DNA of 64,000 nt from DASWNP01 sp036399175 (GTDB taxonomy: Bacteria; Acidobacteriota; Blastocatellia; Pyrinomonadales; Pyrinomonadaceae). Shown here piece after piece: positions 1-9,182 of this stretch. How positions within the stretch are numbered: position 1 is the first letter of the stretch; every line of letters starts with the position of its first letter. The notes under the pieces are model-generated. The model saw only the letters and a list, made by a program, of their open reading frames with translations, did no database searches and had not been told where the DNA came from. A program made the position numbers and the translations under genes. Location of the stretch: the NCBI GenBank assembly GCA_036399175.1, contig DASWNP010000050.1, positions 31,744 through 95,743 on the forward strand, in the 5' to 3' direction.

Positions 1-655
1 CGCCGTCGGTGGCGAAGTTCAGCATCTTCAGGAGCGGGTACTTGCTCTTTCCGGCGTGTCGCGGCGCACGCGTGTAGAGCACGGCTATCTGTTTGAAGCC
101 GACCCAGCTCACCATCCCTCGAAGATAACGCGCCCGCTCCGGCATGAGCAGCAGCGCATCGACCACCTTTCTGTCCATCAGCCGAAAATCGCCCGCGTCG
201 AGCGGAATCTCCACGTCCGAAAGACGGTTGATGAGACGATAGAAGGCTCTCGCCGTCCACCGCTTGAAAGAGGTTTCGCCCTCCCTGTCCGTGCGCATTC
301 CGTAAACCACCTGATAGCCGTCCCGCCAGCGTTCGACCATTTCGCGGATAAGCTCGGGCGGGTCTTGCAGGTCGGCGTCGATGACGACGACGGCGTCGCC
401 GGAGGCGTGCTCCAGCCCGGCGGTCACGGCTATCTGGTGGCCGAAGTTTCTCGACAGCCTGACGACGCGCACGCTCGCGTCTATCGCTTGCAAACGCTCC
501 AAGAGCGCCGGCGTCTCGTCCCGGCTTCCGTCGTCCACGAAAATCAGCTCGAACCCAACCGGCTCCAACTGCCGCAGCGTCGCCACGAGACGCCTGTGCG
601 TCTCGGCGATGACCTCCTCTTCGTTGAAGCAGGGAACGACGACTGAGATAAGCAT
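1..655 (-). CDS. Family 2 glycosyltransferase (polyprenyl-phosphate sugar transferase-like), 3' part cut by window start
   Basis: Translating the minus strand from the ATG at 655 gives an open frame that leaves the window after about 218 codons. The N-terminus MLISVVVPCFNEEEVI, the acidic FVDDGSRDET motif and the DADLQDPPE (DXD) motif are those of GT-A fold GT2 enzymes of the dolichyl/undecaprenyl-phosphate sugar synthase type. They transfer a nucleotide sugar to a lipid carrier at the cytoplasmic membrane face. The later DAGDFRLMDRKV stretch fits the same subfamily, which usually ends in two C-terminal membrane helices that would lie outside this window. It is the last visible gene of the polysaccharide cluster, 39 nt behind the ABC ATPase gene. 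Acceptor and sugar cannot be told from the sequence. Confidence 0.9.
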   Translation of the reverse strand, partial: MLISVVVPCFNEEEVIAETHRRLVATLRQLEPVGFELIFVDDGSRDETPALLERLQAIDASVRVVRLSRNFGHQIAVTAGLEHASGDAVVVIDADLQDPPELIREMVERWRDGYQVVYGMRTDREGETSFKRWTARAFYRLINRLSDVEIPLDAGDFRLMDRKVVDALLLMPERARYLRGMVSWVGFKQIAVLYTRAPRHAGKSKYPLLKMLNFATDG

Positions 656-694
656 AAACGAACCTCTCGAACGGATGCGCGAACCCCTCGGTCT

Positions 695-2014
695 TCAATC
701 GTGCAGCGTAACTTCCAAAGGAGAAGCGTCGGGAGCGCCTGCAATCTGGAAATCGGTCGTCCAGTCCAGGAGCGGCCTGAGCAGGCCGGGGATGGGGCCG
801 ATGTAATCTCCGCGCGCCGAATCGCCGTGCTGCTTGTCTACAATCTGAAAGGTCGCCACGTCGCGCTCGTAGACGTGCGTGGCGGTCGAGGGCAGGTGCG
901 ACTCGATGGCGGCGTGGATGAGCACGTTGCCTTCGGAGAGGAAATTGCCCGGAATCCAGAGCGTGCTCACGTAAGTCCCCTTCTCTCTCGGACGACTGCG
1001 CCACTCGGGGCCGACATCGTGGCTTGAAAAAAGGTTTGCGCCCTCTTCGTTCGAGAGCAGAATCTTCGGCGTCAGCATGTGGCCTGCTTCCAGCACGTCG
1101 TAGGTCATCTCGACTCCGACCCGCTTTCTGATGTCAACCGACTCGGCCGTTCGCCCTTCTTCATCCCTGGCTCGCACCTTTCGCAAACGGACGACGTGAT
1201 TTCCCGGCGCTCTCTCCCCCTCGACCCATTCCTTCTCCGATGTCACCTTCAGGCTCGCGCCCATATACTCGTTGACGATGACGTGCGCCTCGCCGTCCCT
1301 GACGATGTGCCCCTTGTCTATCAGCAGGACTCGCTCACAGAGGCGCGTCACCGCCGCCATGTTGTGAGAGACGAAGAGAATCGTGTGCCCCTGCTTTCTT
1401 ATCTCGCTCATCTTGTCGAGGCATTTCTGCTGGAACGACATATCGCCCACCGCCAGCACTTCATCCATAATCAACACCTCCGTATCGAGATGCACGGCGA
1501 CGGAGAAGGCGAGCCGCAGGTACATCCCTGACGAGTACCACTTGACCGGCGTGTCGATGAATTTCTCTATCTCGGAGAAAGCGACTATCTCGTCGAAACG
1601 GCGCGCAATCTCGCTTCGCCTGATACCGAGAATCGTGCCGTTGAGAAAGATGTTTTCGCGCCCCGTGAGGTCTGGATGAAAGCCCGTGCCGACTTCGAGC
1701 AGGCTTCCGATTCTGCCGTAGACTTCGCTGCGGCCTGTCGTCGGGATAGTGATGCGCGAGAGGATTTTCAGGAGAGTCGATTTGCCCGCGCCGTTATGTC
1801 CGATGAGGCCGACCACTTCGCCCGGCTGCACTTCAAAGTTAATGTCCTTGAGAGCCCAGATAACCTCGGTCGTCGGCTTGTAGCTTTTACGCAGCCGCCT
1901 GAAGGGCGCGGCCATCACGCCGGCGAACATCTCGCGGAAAGTAGCGTAGCCGGCGTCGAGGCCGCCGATGCTGTAACGCTTGCTCAGATTCTCAACTCTG
2001 ATAATCGGTTTCAT
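695..2014 (-). CDS. Wzt-like ABC transporter ATP-binding protein for polysaccharide export
   Basis: 439 aa. The N-terminal ABC domain (about 1-250) has Walker A GHNGAGKST, the signature region YSSGMYLRLAFSVA, Walker B EVLIMDEVLAVGD and an H-loop FVSHN. This is the TagH/Wzt type, where the signature reads SSGM rather than LSGGQ. Residues about 260-420 form an extra C-terminal beta-sandwich region as in Wzt proteins that recognise the reducing or capped end of an O-polysaccharide. It pairs with the permease encoded 12 nt upstream (2027-2956) to move lipid-linked glycan across the inner membrane. An SD-like GAGGG lies 5 nt before the ATG. The family call is firm; the substrate is unknown. Confidence 0.93.
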   Translation of the reverse strand: MKPIIRVENLSKRYSIGGLDAGYATFREMFAGVMAAPFRRLRKSYKPTTEVIWALKDINFEVQPGEVVGLIGHNGAGKSTLLKILSRITIPTTGRSEVYGRIGSLLEVGTGFHPDLTGRENIFLNGTILGIRRSEIARRFDEIVAFSEIEKFIDTPVKWYSSGMYLRLAFSVAVHLDTEVLIMDEVLAVGDMSFQQKCLDKMSEIRKQGHTILFVSHNMAAVTRLCERVLLIDKGHIVRDGEAHVIVNEYMGASLKVTSEKEWVEGERAPGNHVVRLRKVRARDEEGRTAESVDIRKRVGVEMTYDVLEAGHMLTPKILLSNEEGANLFSSHDVGPEWRSRPREKGTYVSTLWIPGNFLSEGNVLIHAAIESHLPSTATHVYERDVATFQIVDKQHGDSARGDYIGPIPGLLRPLLDWTTDFQIAGAPDASPLEVTLHD

Positions 2015-2026
2015 CCGCGCCCTCAG

Positions 2027-2956
2027 CTAAATCAGGTCTGCGAAGCTCTTTTCGATGCGCCGGAAGGCGTAGACCGAGCCTACCAGGATGACGACGGTGA
2101 GCGCCGTCGAGACGTAGATGCCCGTCCAGTTAAAAGCCTTATCGGCCACCAGCGAGGCGCGTATGCCCTCGACTATCCCGGTCAGAGGGTTGGCGTACAT
2201 CATCCAGCGCCATTTTTCGTCCACGACGCTCAGAGGATAGATAATCGGCGTGACGAAGAACCAAACCTGAGTGACGAACGGCAGCGCGTGACGCACGTCT
2301 CTGTACTTCACTGTGAGGGCTGCGAGCCACGTCCCGAAGCCGAGCGAGAGCAGCGTCGTCAGCAGGAAGAGCGCGGGCAGCATGAGCAGTTTCGGCGACA
2401 GGCTAACGTCGTGATAAACGGCCAGCCCCGCGAAAATCACAGAGGCAATCAGCAAATCGACCAACCCGGCGCCGACCACCGAAGCCGGAATGATGATGCG
2501 CGGGAAGTAGACCTTCGTGATGAGATTGGCGTTGTTGACGAGGCTCACGCTGCCGAGCATGATGGCGGTGGAGAAGAACGTCCAGGGCAGCAGTCCGGAA
2601 TAGAAGAAGAGAAAGTAGCTCATGCCCTCGGTCGAGACGCCCATGAAGATGCCGAAGAAGACGGAGAAGACGAGCATCATAAAGAGCGGCTGGATGATAG
2701 CCCAGGCCGCCCCCATCGCCGTCTGCTTGTACTTCACCTTGATGTCGCGCCACGTCAGAAAATAGAGCAGCTCACGATGCGCCACCAGCTCCTTAAGACT
2801 GAGCGGCACGAGAGAATCGCGCGCGTCGTTGACGACGACGGGACTCTCAGGCAGCCTCTCGGGCGGGGCGGACTGCGGCAACCCGGCCTCGCTTTCACGT
2901 TCAGTTTCGACGGCGGACTCTCTCTCTTCGAGTACGCCTGCGCTTTCGTTAGCCAT
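2027..2956 (-). CDS. Wzm/TagG-like ABC-2 permease for polysaccharide export
   Basis: 309 aa. A hydrophilic acidic N-terminus of about 65 residues is followed by an ABC2-type membrane domain with about six helices (for example near PLFMMLVFSVFFGIFMG, FLFFYSGLLPWTFFSTAIML and the C-terminal ALTVVILVGSVYAFRR). The sequence LLYFLTWRDIKVKYKQTAMGAAWAIIQPL just before the first helix is typical of Wzm/TagG/KpsM-like permeases; it is quoted here only as the RDIKVKYKQT coupling region. The gene is 12 nt upstream of its ATPase partner and presumably co-transcribed. A GGAAG precedes the ATG. The frame stays open upstream for about 30 codons without a better start. Confidence 0.92.
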   Translation of the reverse strand: MANESAGVLEERESAVETERESEAGLPQSAPPERLPESPVVVNDARDSLVPLSLKELVAHRELLYFLTWRDIKVKYKQTAMGAAWAIIQPLFMMLVFSVFFGIFMGVSTEGMSYFLFFYSGLLPWTFFSTAIMLGSVSLVNNANLITKVYFPRIIIPASVVGAGLVDLLIASVIFAGLAVYHDVSLSPKLLMLPALFLLTTLLSLGFGTWLAALTVKYRDVRHALPFVTQVWFFVTPIIYPLSVVDEKWRWMMYANPLTGIVEGIRASLVADKAFNWTGIYVSTALTVVILVGSVYAFRRIEKSFADLI

Positions 2957-3262
2957 TACTTCTTCCGACTCTGGAAACTCCGACCCCTCTGCCCGGATGA
3001 GCCTGACACGCCCGGACGCGAAACTTTCTCGCTTCCCGTCATTGGCGAGTCATCGTCGATTAGCTCAGACGCCTTCTCCGGCGTAGCTGCAAACTGTAGA
3101 TGATACCGCAAGCTCAGGCCATTTTGCATCCGCCGGAAGAGGTCGGGGTCAGTGGCGGGGGCTTCTCTGCCGTCTATTCGTCAGACTATCCAGGGGGGTC
3201 GGGGAACTGCTGCGCGTCCTTGACAGGACTTCTGCTCTCTCGCCGAAGGGGGACGTGCGTCT
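2957..3262. other. Spacer of 306 nt upstream of the exporter genes
   Basis: No supported gene. This stretch separates the GT2 gene at 3263 from the permease start at 2956. It may hold the exporter promoter on the minus strand, but I see no convincing -35/-10 pair. A short GTCCT/AGGAC dyad lies near 3218-3231. Confidence 0.5.
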
Positions 3263-4114
3263 TCAGAGCCAGTTGAGATTTTTGGGGATGTATTCTTCGG
3301 GCAGCGTCTCGTAGTAAGACCTGCTCTTCCTGCTCATCAGGTTGAAATAGAAGATGTGCCTGAGGGCGGCGACACCGTCCATCCAGGTAATCTTCTTGCC
3401 TTCGATATAGTTTCTCGGAAAGTAGGAGATGGGCAGCTCCATGATGCGCAGCTTGAGATGCGCAATCTTGGCCGTCACTTCCGGCTCGAAGCCGAAGCGG
3501 TCAGCTTCGAGCCGTATGTTTTTGATGACATCGGCGCGAAAAAACTTGTAGCAGGTCTCCATGTCCGTCAGGTACAGACCGCTCAGGACGTTGCTCAGCA
3601 GAGTCAGCACCCGGTTGACGAAGTAGTGAAACGTCCGGTGCACCTGATAGTTCGACTTTTTGAATCTCGACCCGAAGACCACTTCGGCCTTGCCTTCGAC
3701 GAGCGGTTTGAGGAGCGCCGCAATGTCCTGCGGGTCGTACTCGAAATCGGCGTCCTGAATGCCTATGAAATTGCCGCTCGCCTTCTGAATGCCGACGCGG
3801 ATGGCCGCGCCCTTGCCCTGATTCGTCGGCTGGTGGATGAAGATGACAGCCGACTTGAACGGAAAGTTTCGGATAATCTCCGCCGAGCCGTCGGTCGAGC
3901 AGTCGTCGATGATAACCAGCTCTTTCGCGATGGGAAGCTCAAGACGGTCGATGAGGGTGAGGAATTCCTCCAGGTGCGAAGCTTCGTTGTAGACCGGGAT
4001 GACGAGGCTCACCATCTGATTCGAGAGATACTCCACCTCCGCGCCGTCCATCGTTCGTTCGATTGACGGCGGCCTCTCTGCCTGAACATTATCGAGCGCC
4101 TTCGTGTTCGCCAT
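3263..4114 (-). CDS. Family 2 glycosyltransferase
   Basis: 283 aa. After a 35-residue leader comes a GT2 core: VSLVIPVYNEASHLEEF, the nucleotide-binding DDCSTDGS and the metal-binding IQDADFEYDP (DXD). The region GKGAAIRVGIQKASG is characteristic of dolichol-phosphate-mannose-synthase-like enzymes, as is the later TDMETCYKFFRADV. No strong membrane helices follow, so it is probably a soluble or peripheral enzyme loading sugar onto a lipid carrier. A GAGGAG sits 5 nt before the ATG. It lies in the same direction as the exporter genes and likely supplies precursor for the exported glycan. Confidence 0.9.
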   Translation of the reverse strand: MANTKALDNVQAERPPSIERTMDGAEVEYLSNQMVSLVIPVYNEASHLEEFLTLIDRLELPIAKELVIIDDCSTDGSAEIIRNFPFKSAVIFIHQPTNQGKGAAIRVGIQKASGNFIGIQDADFEYDPQDIAALLKPLVEGKAEVVFGSRFKKSNYQVHRTFHYFVNRVLTLLSNVLSGLYLTDMETCYKFFRADVIKNIRLEADRFGFEPEVTAKIAHLKLRIMELPISYFPRNYIEGKKITWMDGVAALRHIFYFNLMSRKSRSYYETLPEEYIPKNLNWL

Positions 4115-4187
4115 CAGAACTCCTCGTCTCGATGCAGTCTCGACAGCTCGTTTACCACTCGAAGCTCACACGCGCCGACGCGCCGTT

Positions 4188-4961
4188 TCAACCGAAATAC
4201 TTGAAGCCGATGCGCAGGCTCTTCAAGGCCGTCGGCGGCAGCGCCCAGACGAGCATCAGCGACATCAACCCATGAGAGAGGGCGAGCGCCGGAAGGTTAG
4301 GCACGCGCTGATAGACGCTCGCCCAGATGAGGCCGCCCGCGAAGGTGGCGGCGGTCAGCCAGGGATTCGGCAGGTGAAGCAGCGCGAAGATTGAGGCCAC
4401 GACGAGCGTGCTCGGCCAGCCGCGCCCACAGACGATTTGCGCCCGCCGGTTGATGAAACCCTGCAAAGCATACTGCTGAATGAGCCCCCAGACGGGCAGC
4501 CACACAACCCACTGCCACTCTTGCAGCTTGCTCAAACGAAAACTTCTGTTGAGCCACCCGACGAGGACGACGAGCGCGGCGGCCGCAAGCATCGGCAACA
4601 ATAACAGACGCAGGGCTCGCACGAAGTTGTCGAACCGCCAGCCAATCTCGCGCGCCCCTTCGCCGCGCGCGCGGTGCGAGAGAAACATCAGCGCGAGCGC
4701 GAACAGGAGCGGGATGCCGCCCACCAGCTTGCTGTTCTCCGCGAAAGGCAGCACGACCCACGCGATGATGAGAAACGAAAGCGTCACGGATGCAATCTCC
4801 CACAGCGCGAGCGTACGGCTGCCAACCGTCTGCGTCGCCTCCGACGACTGCAACGATTGCGACGATTGCAACGCCTCCGACGGCTGTGACGCCTGCTCAG
4901 CATCCATCTCAGCCGCTTTCGCCCCGGGCGGCGACTCTCTCTCCAACTCTTCGACGCTCAA
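4188..4961 (-). CDS. CPBP-family-like integral membrane protein, catalytic glutamates apparently lost
   Basis: 257 aa starting at a TTG, preceded by AGGGAGAG. A Ser/Gln-rich cytosolic leader (about 40 aa, with a 9-bp periodic coding repeat) is followed by six to seven hydrophobic segments. The order of motifs matches CPBP (CAAX protease and bacteriocin-processing) proteins: a first motif IQQYALQGFINR, a second FALLHLPN and a third SHGLM. In active members the first motif carries EExxxR; here both Glu positions read Gln (QQ). The His motifs are kept. A proteolytic role is therefore doubtful. Neighbours are glycan biosynthesis and export genes. Confidence 0.75.
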   Translation of the reverse strand: MSVEELERESPPGAKAAEMDAEQASQPSEALQSSQSLQSSEATQTVGSRTLALWEIASVTLSFLIIAWVVLPFAENSKLVGGIPLLFALALMFLSHRARGEGAREIGWRFDNFVRALRLLLLPMLAAAALVVLVGWLNRSFRLSKLQEWQWVVWLPVWGLIQQYALQGFINRRAQIVCGRGWPSTLVVASIFALLHLPNPWLTAATFAGGLIWASVYQRVPNLPALALSHGLMSLMLVWALPPTALKSLRIGFKYFG

Positions 4962-5037
4962 ACAGTTTCTCTCCCTTTCGCTCGATGCCTTTCAGAGCGC
5001 GCCTGCTCTTGCGGGCTCGTCCTGCGGATTGGCTCGC

Positions 5038-5892
5038 TCACTGCGGAATCGTAAAGCGAGCGGGTCTGCCGACGAGACGCAAAGTACGTCCGTTTGCGTC
5101 TGCGCTTTGGTGGACGGCGTAGACGCGCGCCTCGTGTTCGCCGGGAGGAAGCGGCGGCGTGAAGAAGAAGAAGCCGTACTCTCCTTCCGGGATGCCGCTC
5201 TCGACGAGGTCGCGGCGCGGCTGGTCTGCGACGCGCGTCTCGACGAGACGCCCGTCGATGTAGAGCTGCACTTCGACGCGCGCGCGCAGGTCTTCGCGGC
5301 TGACGACCCAGCCCCGCACCGAGACGGCGTTGGCCTCGTCGAGCCAGCCGCGAAAGAAGGGCTCGGCGGGAGTCGCCTCCAGCCGGAAGCGGAAGGGGTT
5401 GCCGAGCTGTTGCAGCGTCCGGCGCTTCCCTGCGCCGCTCGCATGAACTGCGTAGACCCTCGCCTCGTGCTCGCCTTCTTCGAGCGGCGGCAGAAAAAAG
5501 TAGAAGCCGTGCCGCTCATCCTCCGTCGCGCCGGCCGCGACGAGGTCGGGGCGCGGAAACTCCGCCAGGCGGCTCTCGACGAAACGCCCGTCGATGTAGA
5601 GCTGCACTTCGACGGGCGAGCGCGCATCGGCGCTGTTGACAGCCCAGCCCGAGACGCCGCGCAAGCTCGCATCGTCGAGCCACCCGCGCAGGTAAGGGCT
5701 GAAGGCCGTGTAATAGAACCCGACGGCGAAGACGCCCACGAACAGCACATCGACGATTGATTTGATAATCAGGTAATGCGTCAGTCGCGCGAGCGCTTCG
5801 GGCGTCTCTCCCGTCTCTCTTCTGGAAATCATCTCTACTCGGCGAAAGGTCGGAAACCCCTGTCTCCCTTCTCCAAATCCGTCGGCGGGCAT
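5038..5892 (-). CDS. Membrane-anchored protein with two tandem beta-sandwich-like repeats
   Basis: 284 aa (or 264 aa from the internal ATG at 5832). One hydrophobic segment near residues 45-62 (VDVLFVGVFAVGFYYTAF) is followed by two about 100-residue repeats. Both repeats contain RGWLD, then VEVQLYIDGR, a RPDL/RRDL motif, FYFFLPP or FFFFTPP, and GEHEARVYAVH. The pattern suggests an extracytoplasmic Ig- or lectin-like fold presented from the membrane; no catalytic motif is visible. I do not recognise the family by name. It lies 76 nt upstream of the CPBP-like gene, so it likely belongs to the surface-glycan cluster. Confidence 0.75.
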   Translation of the reverse strand: MPADGFGEGRQGFPTFRRVEMISRRETGETPEALARLTHYLIIKSIVDVLFVGVFAVGFYYTAFSPYLRGWLDDASLRGVSGWAVNSADARSPVEVQLYIDGRFVESRLAEFPRPDLVAAGATEDERHGFYFFLPPLEEGEHEARVYAVHASGAGKRRTLQQLGNPFRFRLEATPAEPFFRGWLDEANAVSVRGWVVSREDLRARVEVQLYIDGRLVETRVADQPRRDLVESGIPEGEYGFFFFTPPLPPGEHEARVYAVHQSADANGRTLRLVGRPARFTIPQ

Positions 5893-5942
5893 CCGTCTGA
5901 AGATTCGCTTGAAGAGCTTTAAGCGTCGAAGTTTATCACATC

Positions 5943-5996
5943 AAAGGCGCAGACCCGGACGCTCCGGCTCAGGCGTCGGAGCGACGCTCTGCCTTT
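5943..5996 (-). terminator. Stem-loop downstream of the helical-repeat gene
   Basis: AAAGGC..CAGA at 5943-5953 pairs with TCTGCCTTT at 5988-5996, and an inner CGCTCCG/CGGAGCG stem lies within. It is placed 60 nt after the stop of the 6058-7269 gene. There is no U-tract, so it may be a 3' stabilising hairpin or a factor-dependent terminator rather than an intrinsic one. Confidence 0.45.
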
Positions 5997-6057
5997 GGCT
6001 CGACCTTTCGCCCAAAGGTTAGACATTAGACATCGGCTTCGACTTCGAGTGGAGATG

Positions 6058-7269
6058 TCAGAAGGCGACAGTCGGGGCGCGCTCGATTGCCTCGACGCGC
6101 GCGAGCCGAGCAGCGATTTCGCGCCGGCGACGCTGGCATTGAAGCTGCGCGTCAATCCACTCGCCGACTGCGAGCGCCGCGCCGTAGGCCGTGCGCGCCT
6201 TCTTCAATTCGTGTCGCGGCGCGTCGCCGAAGTGCCCGGTGCGTTCGGGCAGAGTGAAGTCCGTGTCGAACTCGTCGTCGGCCTGGGGCAGATGTGCGGC
6301 CACGCGCGCACGCGCGAGATGATAGTCGCCGCGCAGAAGCTGAACGGCGTAGCGGTCGTGGCCGCTCTCAGACCTGCGCATGACTGAGAGACGCGCGAGC
6401 AGGTCTCTGGCGCGCTCGTGCTCTCCGGCGACGAGAAAGGCGCGCACGCACGTCTGCGCCGCCGCGTAGCGCGTCCCGCCCCAGTCCGACAGCTCGACGC
6501 TTTGCACGGCTCGCCGCGCATAGTCTACAGCCTCGTCGAGTCGTCTTTCCATGCGCGCCAGCTTCGACTTCATCTGTGCGTGCGCGCTCTCACGGATTCG
6601 GTAGTTCTTCTCCTCGCGCGGCTCCTGTTCTTCCCAGAGACGCAGGTAGCGGGCGGCCTGTGCGGCGTCTCTCAGGGCGAGGCTGATTTGGAAGAGCTGT
6701 TCGAGGTGCGTCGTGCCCCAGAGCTTCGGGCAATCCTTTTCCCAGACAGACCACGCCTCCTGCGCCGTCGAGAGCGCATCATGCGTCATGCCGCGCGCGA
6801 GCTGAAGCTCCGCCTTGTAGAAGAGAATCCTGCTCTTCCAGCTCGTGAAGCCGGCGCTTCTCAGGTAGCTCTCGGCTTCCGTATAAGCTCGCTCGATGGT
6901 CGGAAGGCTGACGGGAAGCTCCTGGCCAATCTCGATGTGGTCGGTCAGATTTCCGTAGACGCAGCAGGATTTAATCTCTGCTCCGTCGGCGTCCGAAAGA
7001 GGCGCGAGCAGCGAGAGGGCTTCGCGCAACCTGTCTGCGCCGACGAGCGCGTCGGCCGCCGCGCGCCGCAGGACGGGCTTGAGCCACGCGGGCACTTCGT
7101 CGTGCGCCTCGGCGATGCCGAGAGCCTTTCTGTATAGCTCTTGAGCGTGCTGAAGCTGGCCGTTGCCGTAGGCCGCCTCCGCCGCGTTGTAGAGGTCGAG
7201 CACCTCGATGTACATCGTCAACATAACCATTTCCCCTGAAACAAGAGACCCGAAGGTCGAGATGTTCAT
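6058..7269 (-). CDS. Alpha-helical TPR-like protein coupled to the HSP90 gene
   Basis: 403 aa. No signal peptide. The sequence is rich in Ala, Arg, Glu and Leu and is built of paired helices, with TPR-like pieces such as LYNAAEAAYGNGQLQHAQELYRKAL near the N-terminus and ERARDLLARL later. This suggests a tetratricopeptide superhelix used for protein contacts. Its ATG overlaps the stop of the HSP90 gene (ATGA at 7266-7269), a sign of translational coupling. TPR proteins are classic HSP90 partners, so a co-chaperone or client adaptor role is a reasonable inference; no catalytic motif is seen. Confidence 0.75.
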   Translation of the reverse strand: MNISTFGSLVSGEMVMLTMYIEVLDLYNAAEAAYGNGQLQHAQELYRKALGIAEAHDEVPAWLKPVLRRAAADALVGADRLREALSLLAPLSDADGAEIKSCCVYGNLTDHIEIGQELPVSLPTIERAYTEAESYLRSAGFTSWKSRILFYKAELQLARGMTHDALSTAQEAWSVWEKDCPKLWGTTHLEQLFQISLALRDAAQAARYLRLWEEQEPREEKNYRIRESAHAQMKSKLARMERRLDEAVDYARRAVQSVELSDWGGTRYAAAQTCVRAFLVAGEHERARDLLARLSVMRRSESGHDRYAVQLLRGDYHLARARVAAHLPQADDEFDTDFTLPERTGHFGDAPRHELKKARTAYGAALAVGEWIDAQLQCQRRRREIAARLARVEAIERAPTVAF

Positions 7270-9182
7270 CCGATTAAATCCAGCTCTTCGCCCGGCTGGT
7301 GCAGGGTGAGGCGGTCGCGGTCGCCGAGCACCATCTCGAAGAGACGGACGAGATGCCGGTGGATGGCTTCGGCGTTGTTCTGCGTCAGAAGGTTGTGCGA
7401 ATAGAGCAACGCGCTATGGTAGACGCCGAGCATAATCTCCCGCATCAGTGGATTACGACGGTCTTCGACGACGAGCTGCGCGACGAGCGGGTTGTCGGCG
7501 TTCAGAGAGAGAAACTGCGGGCGGCGGCGGCTCTGCTCGACGGCTTCGCGTGCGATGTCGTCGAGCGCGCTCGTCAGAGTCAGGCTCGTGAGCCTGTCGC
7601 GCAAGCGCCGCTCGGCTTCGGTCTCCGGCGTCTCGATGATGACGGCGGGCAAATCCCCCGGCGCGAAGCGGCGTACCTGCACGCGGACGTTCGTCACGCC
7701 CGAGCGATACAAGTGCCCCTCCATGTCCAGCTCAAGCTGACGAAAACGCTCTTCGTCGTTCGGCGCGAGACGCAGGAAAAGCTCCGGGTCGTCGGTCGCG
7801 TCGAGGCGTTCGAGGTAAACGTCTTCCGCGTGCCTTTCCGTATACTTCCTGAGCAGCTCTTCCTCGAAGCTGTAACCGGCGTTGATGACGACCCAGCCGC
7901 GCGCCTCCGCCAGCCTGTAGAACTGCGTGGCCGCGCCGCGATAAGCGAAGTAGTAAATCGGCGCTCGCCCGCGCGTCTCTTCGCGCGGAGCGTTTGCGCC
8001 GAGATACTGACGCAGCGACATCGGCCCCCGGCTCGTCTCGAAGATGAGCAAATCGCCGACGCGCTCGAAGAAGTCGTCGTGATAAAAGGCCATCCCCTTG
8101 AGATGATAGTGATGCCAGAGGTTGATGCGCGCGAACTTCTCCGGCTCGAACTCGGCCAGGTAGCCGAGACGCTCGACGACGATTTCTCCCAGCCGCTTCT
8201 GGAGAAAATCGAACGAAGGATGGTTGCGCTGAATCTGGTCGCGCGCGGCGGTCGGCTGCAAGTCGGGCGTATCGACGATGCCGCGCACGAACTTCGCCCA
8301 GGGCGGCAGCAAGCTCGTGTCGTCGGCGCGAATCAGCATGCGGCGGACGAAGATATCGACGACGCCCGTCGTGTTGATGTCGGGCATGTGGCGGTCGGAG
8401 ATGAAGAGCGCGCCGCGCGCCGTGTACTTGCCGTCAATCTCGACCGGCATCACGTCGAGCATGATGTCGGGATAGCGCCGGTTGAGAAAATCGACGTAAG
8501 CCTCCTGCCGCGCCGTGTCCGAAGGCCAGATTGTGCGATGCCAGGGAGCTTCGACGGCGTTGACAGCGCCGCGACCGTTCACCGAAATCGGAAACTGTAT
8601 GAAGTCGCAATATCTGACGATGCTCTGGCGCAGTCGCTCTTCGTCGAGCATGAAAGTGTAGTCGGGCGCGATGGTGACGATTATCTCCGAGCCAACGTCG
8701 CGCTTGTCGTCGGCATAAAGCTCGCAATCAATCGAGCCGGAGTTGTGCCAGGCGAAGGCTTCGTCGGAGTCGAGCTTGCGCGTGCGGACGACGACGCGCT
8801 CGGCGACGACGAAGGCCGAGAGCATGCCGATGCCGAACTGCCCGATTAACTCGAAGGCGCTTGTGCCCTCTCCGGCGAGCTGCTTTCTCGACGCGCTCGT
8901 GCCCGAAGAGCCGATGACGGCGAGAAACTGCTTGATGTCCTGCCTGTCCATGCCGATGCCGTTGTCGCGGAAGACGAGGCGGCGCGCGTGTGAGTCGAAG
9001 GTGATGTCGATGCGCCCGGCGAGGTTGGGCTCGCGCTCGCGTCGGCGCACGATGCTGTCGTTGGCGTTCTGCACAAGCTCGCGCACGAACACGTCCGGCT
9101 CGGAGTAGAGGTGCTCGGCCAAAAGCTTGATGAGACCCTCGAAGTTGGTCTCCATCTTGAATTTTTCCGGTGCGTTGTTCAT
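7266..9182 (-). CDS. Divergent HSP90-family chaperone (HtpG-like)
   Basis: 638 aa. The N-terminal GHKL ATPase domain shows ELVQNANDS (Mg/ATP-binding Asn), DNGIGM and GQFGIGMLSAF, the three HSP90 nucleotide motifs. The middle domain is recognisable (GALFISDRHMPD, DIFVRRMLI, VRGIVDTPDLQ..ARDQIQ). The C-terminal third is poorly conserved compared with classical HtpG, and the mid-region WHHYHLKGMAFYHDD differs, so this is a divergent branch and I withhold the htpG symbol. GAGAGGGA precedes the ATG. It sits between a VWA gene and a TPR-like gene, in the same direction. Expected role: ATP-driven folding or assembly of specific clients. Confidence 0.88.
   Translation of the reverse strand: MNNAPEKFKMETNFEGLIKLLAEHLYSEPDVFVRELVQNANDSIVRRREREPNLAGRIDITFDSHARRLVFRDNGIGMDRQDIKQFLAVIGSSGTSASRKQLAGEGTSAFELIGQFGIGMLSAFVVAERVVVRTRKLDSDEAFAWHNSGSIDCELYADDKRDVGSEIIVTIAPDYTFMLDEERLRQSIVRYCDFIQFPISVNGRGAVNAVEAPWHRTIWPSDTARQEAYVDFLNRRYPDIMLDVMPVEIDGKYTARGALFISDRHMPDINTTGVVDIFVRRMLIRADDTSLLPPWAKFVRGIVDTPDLQPTAARDQIQRNHPSFDFLQKRLGEIVVERLGYLAEFEPEKFARINLWHHYHLKGMAFYHDDFFERVGDLLIFETSRGPMSLRQYLGANAPREETRGRAPIYYFAYRGAATQFYRLAEARGWVVINAGYSFEEELLRKYTERHAEDVYLERLDATDDPELFLRLAPNDEERFRQLELDMEGHLYRSGVTNVRVQVRRFAPGDLPAVIIETPETEAERRLRDRLTSLTLTSALDDIAREAVEQSRRRPQFLSLNADNPLVAQLVVEDRRNPLMREIMLGVYHSALLYSHNLLTQNNAEAIHRHLVRLFEMVLGDRDRLTLHQPGEELDLIG

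Noticed and set aside
3221..3250. Plus-strand TTGACA as a promoter
   Set aside because: No -10 box at proper distance and no plus-strand gene follows.
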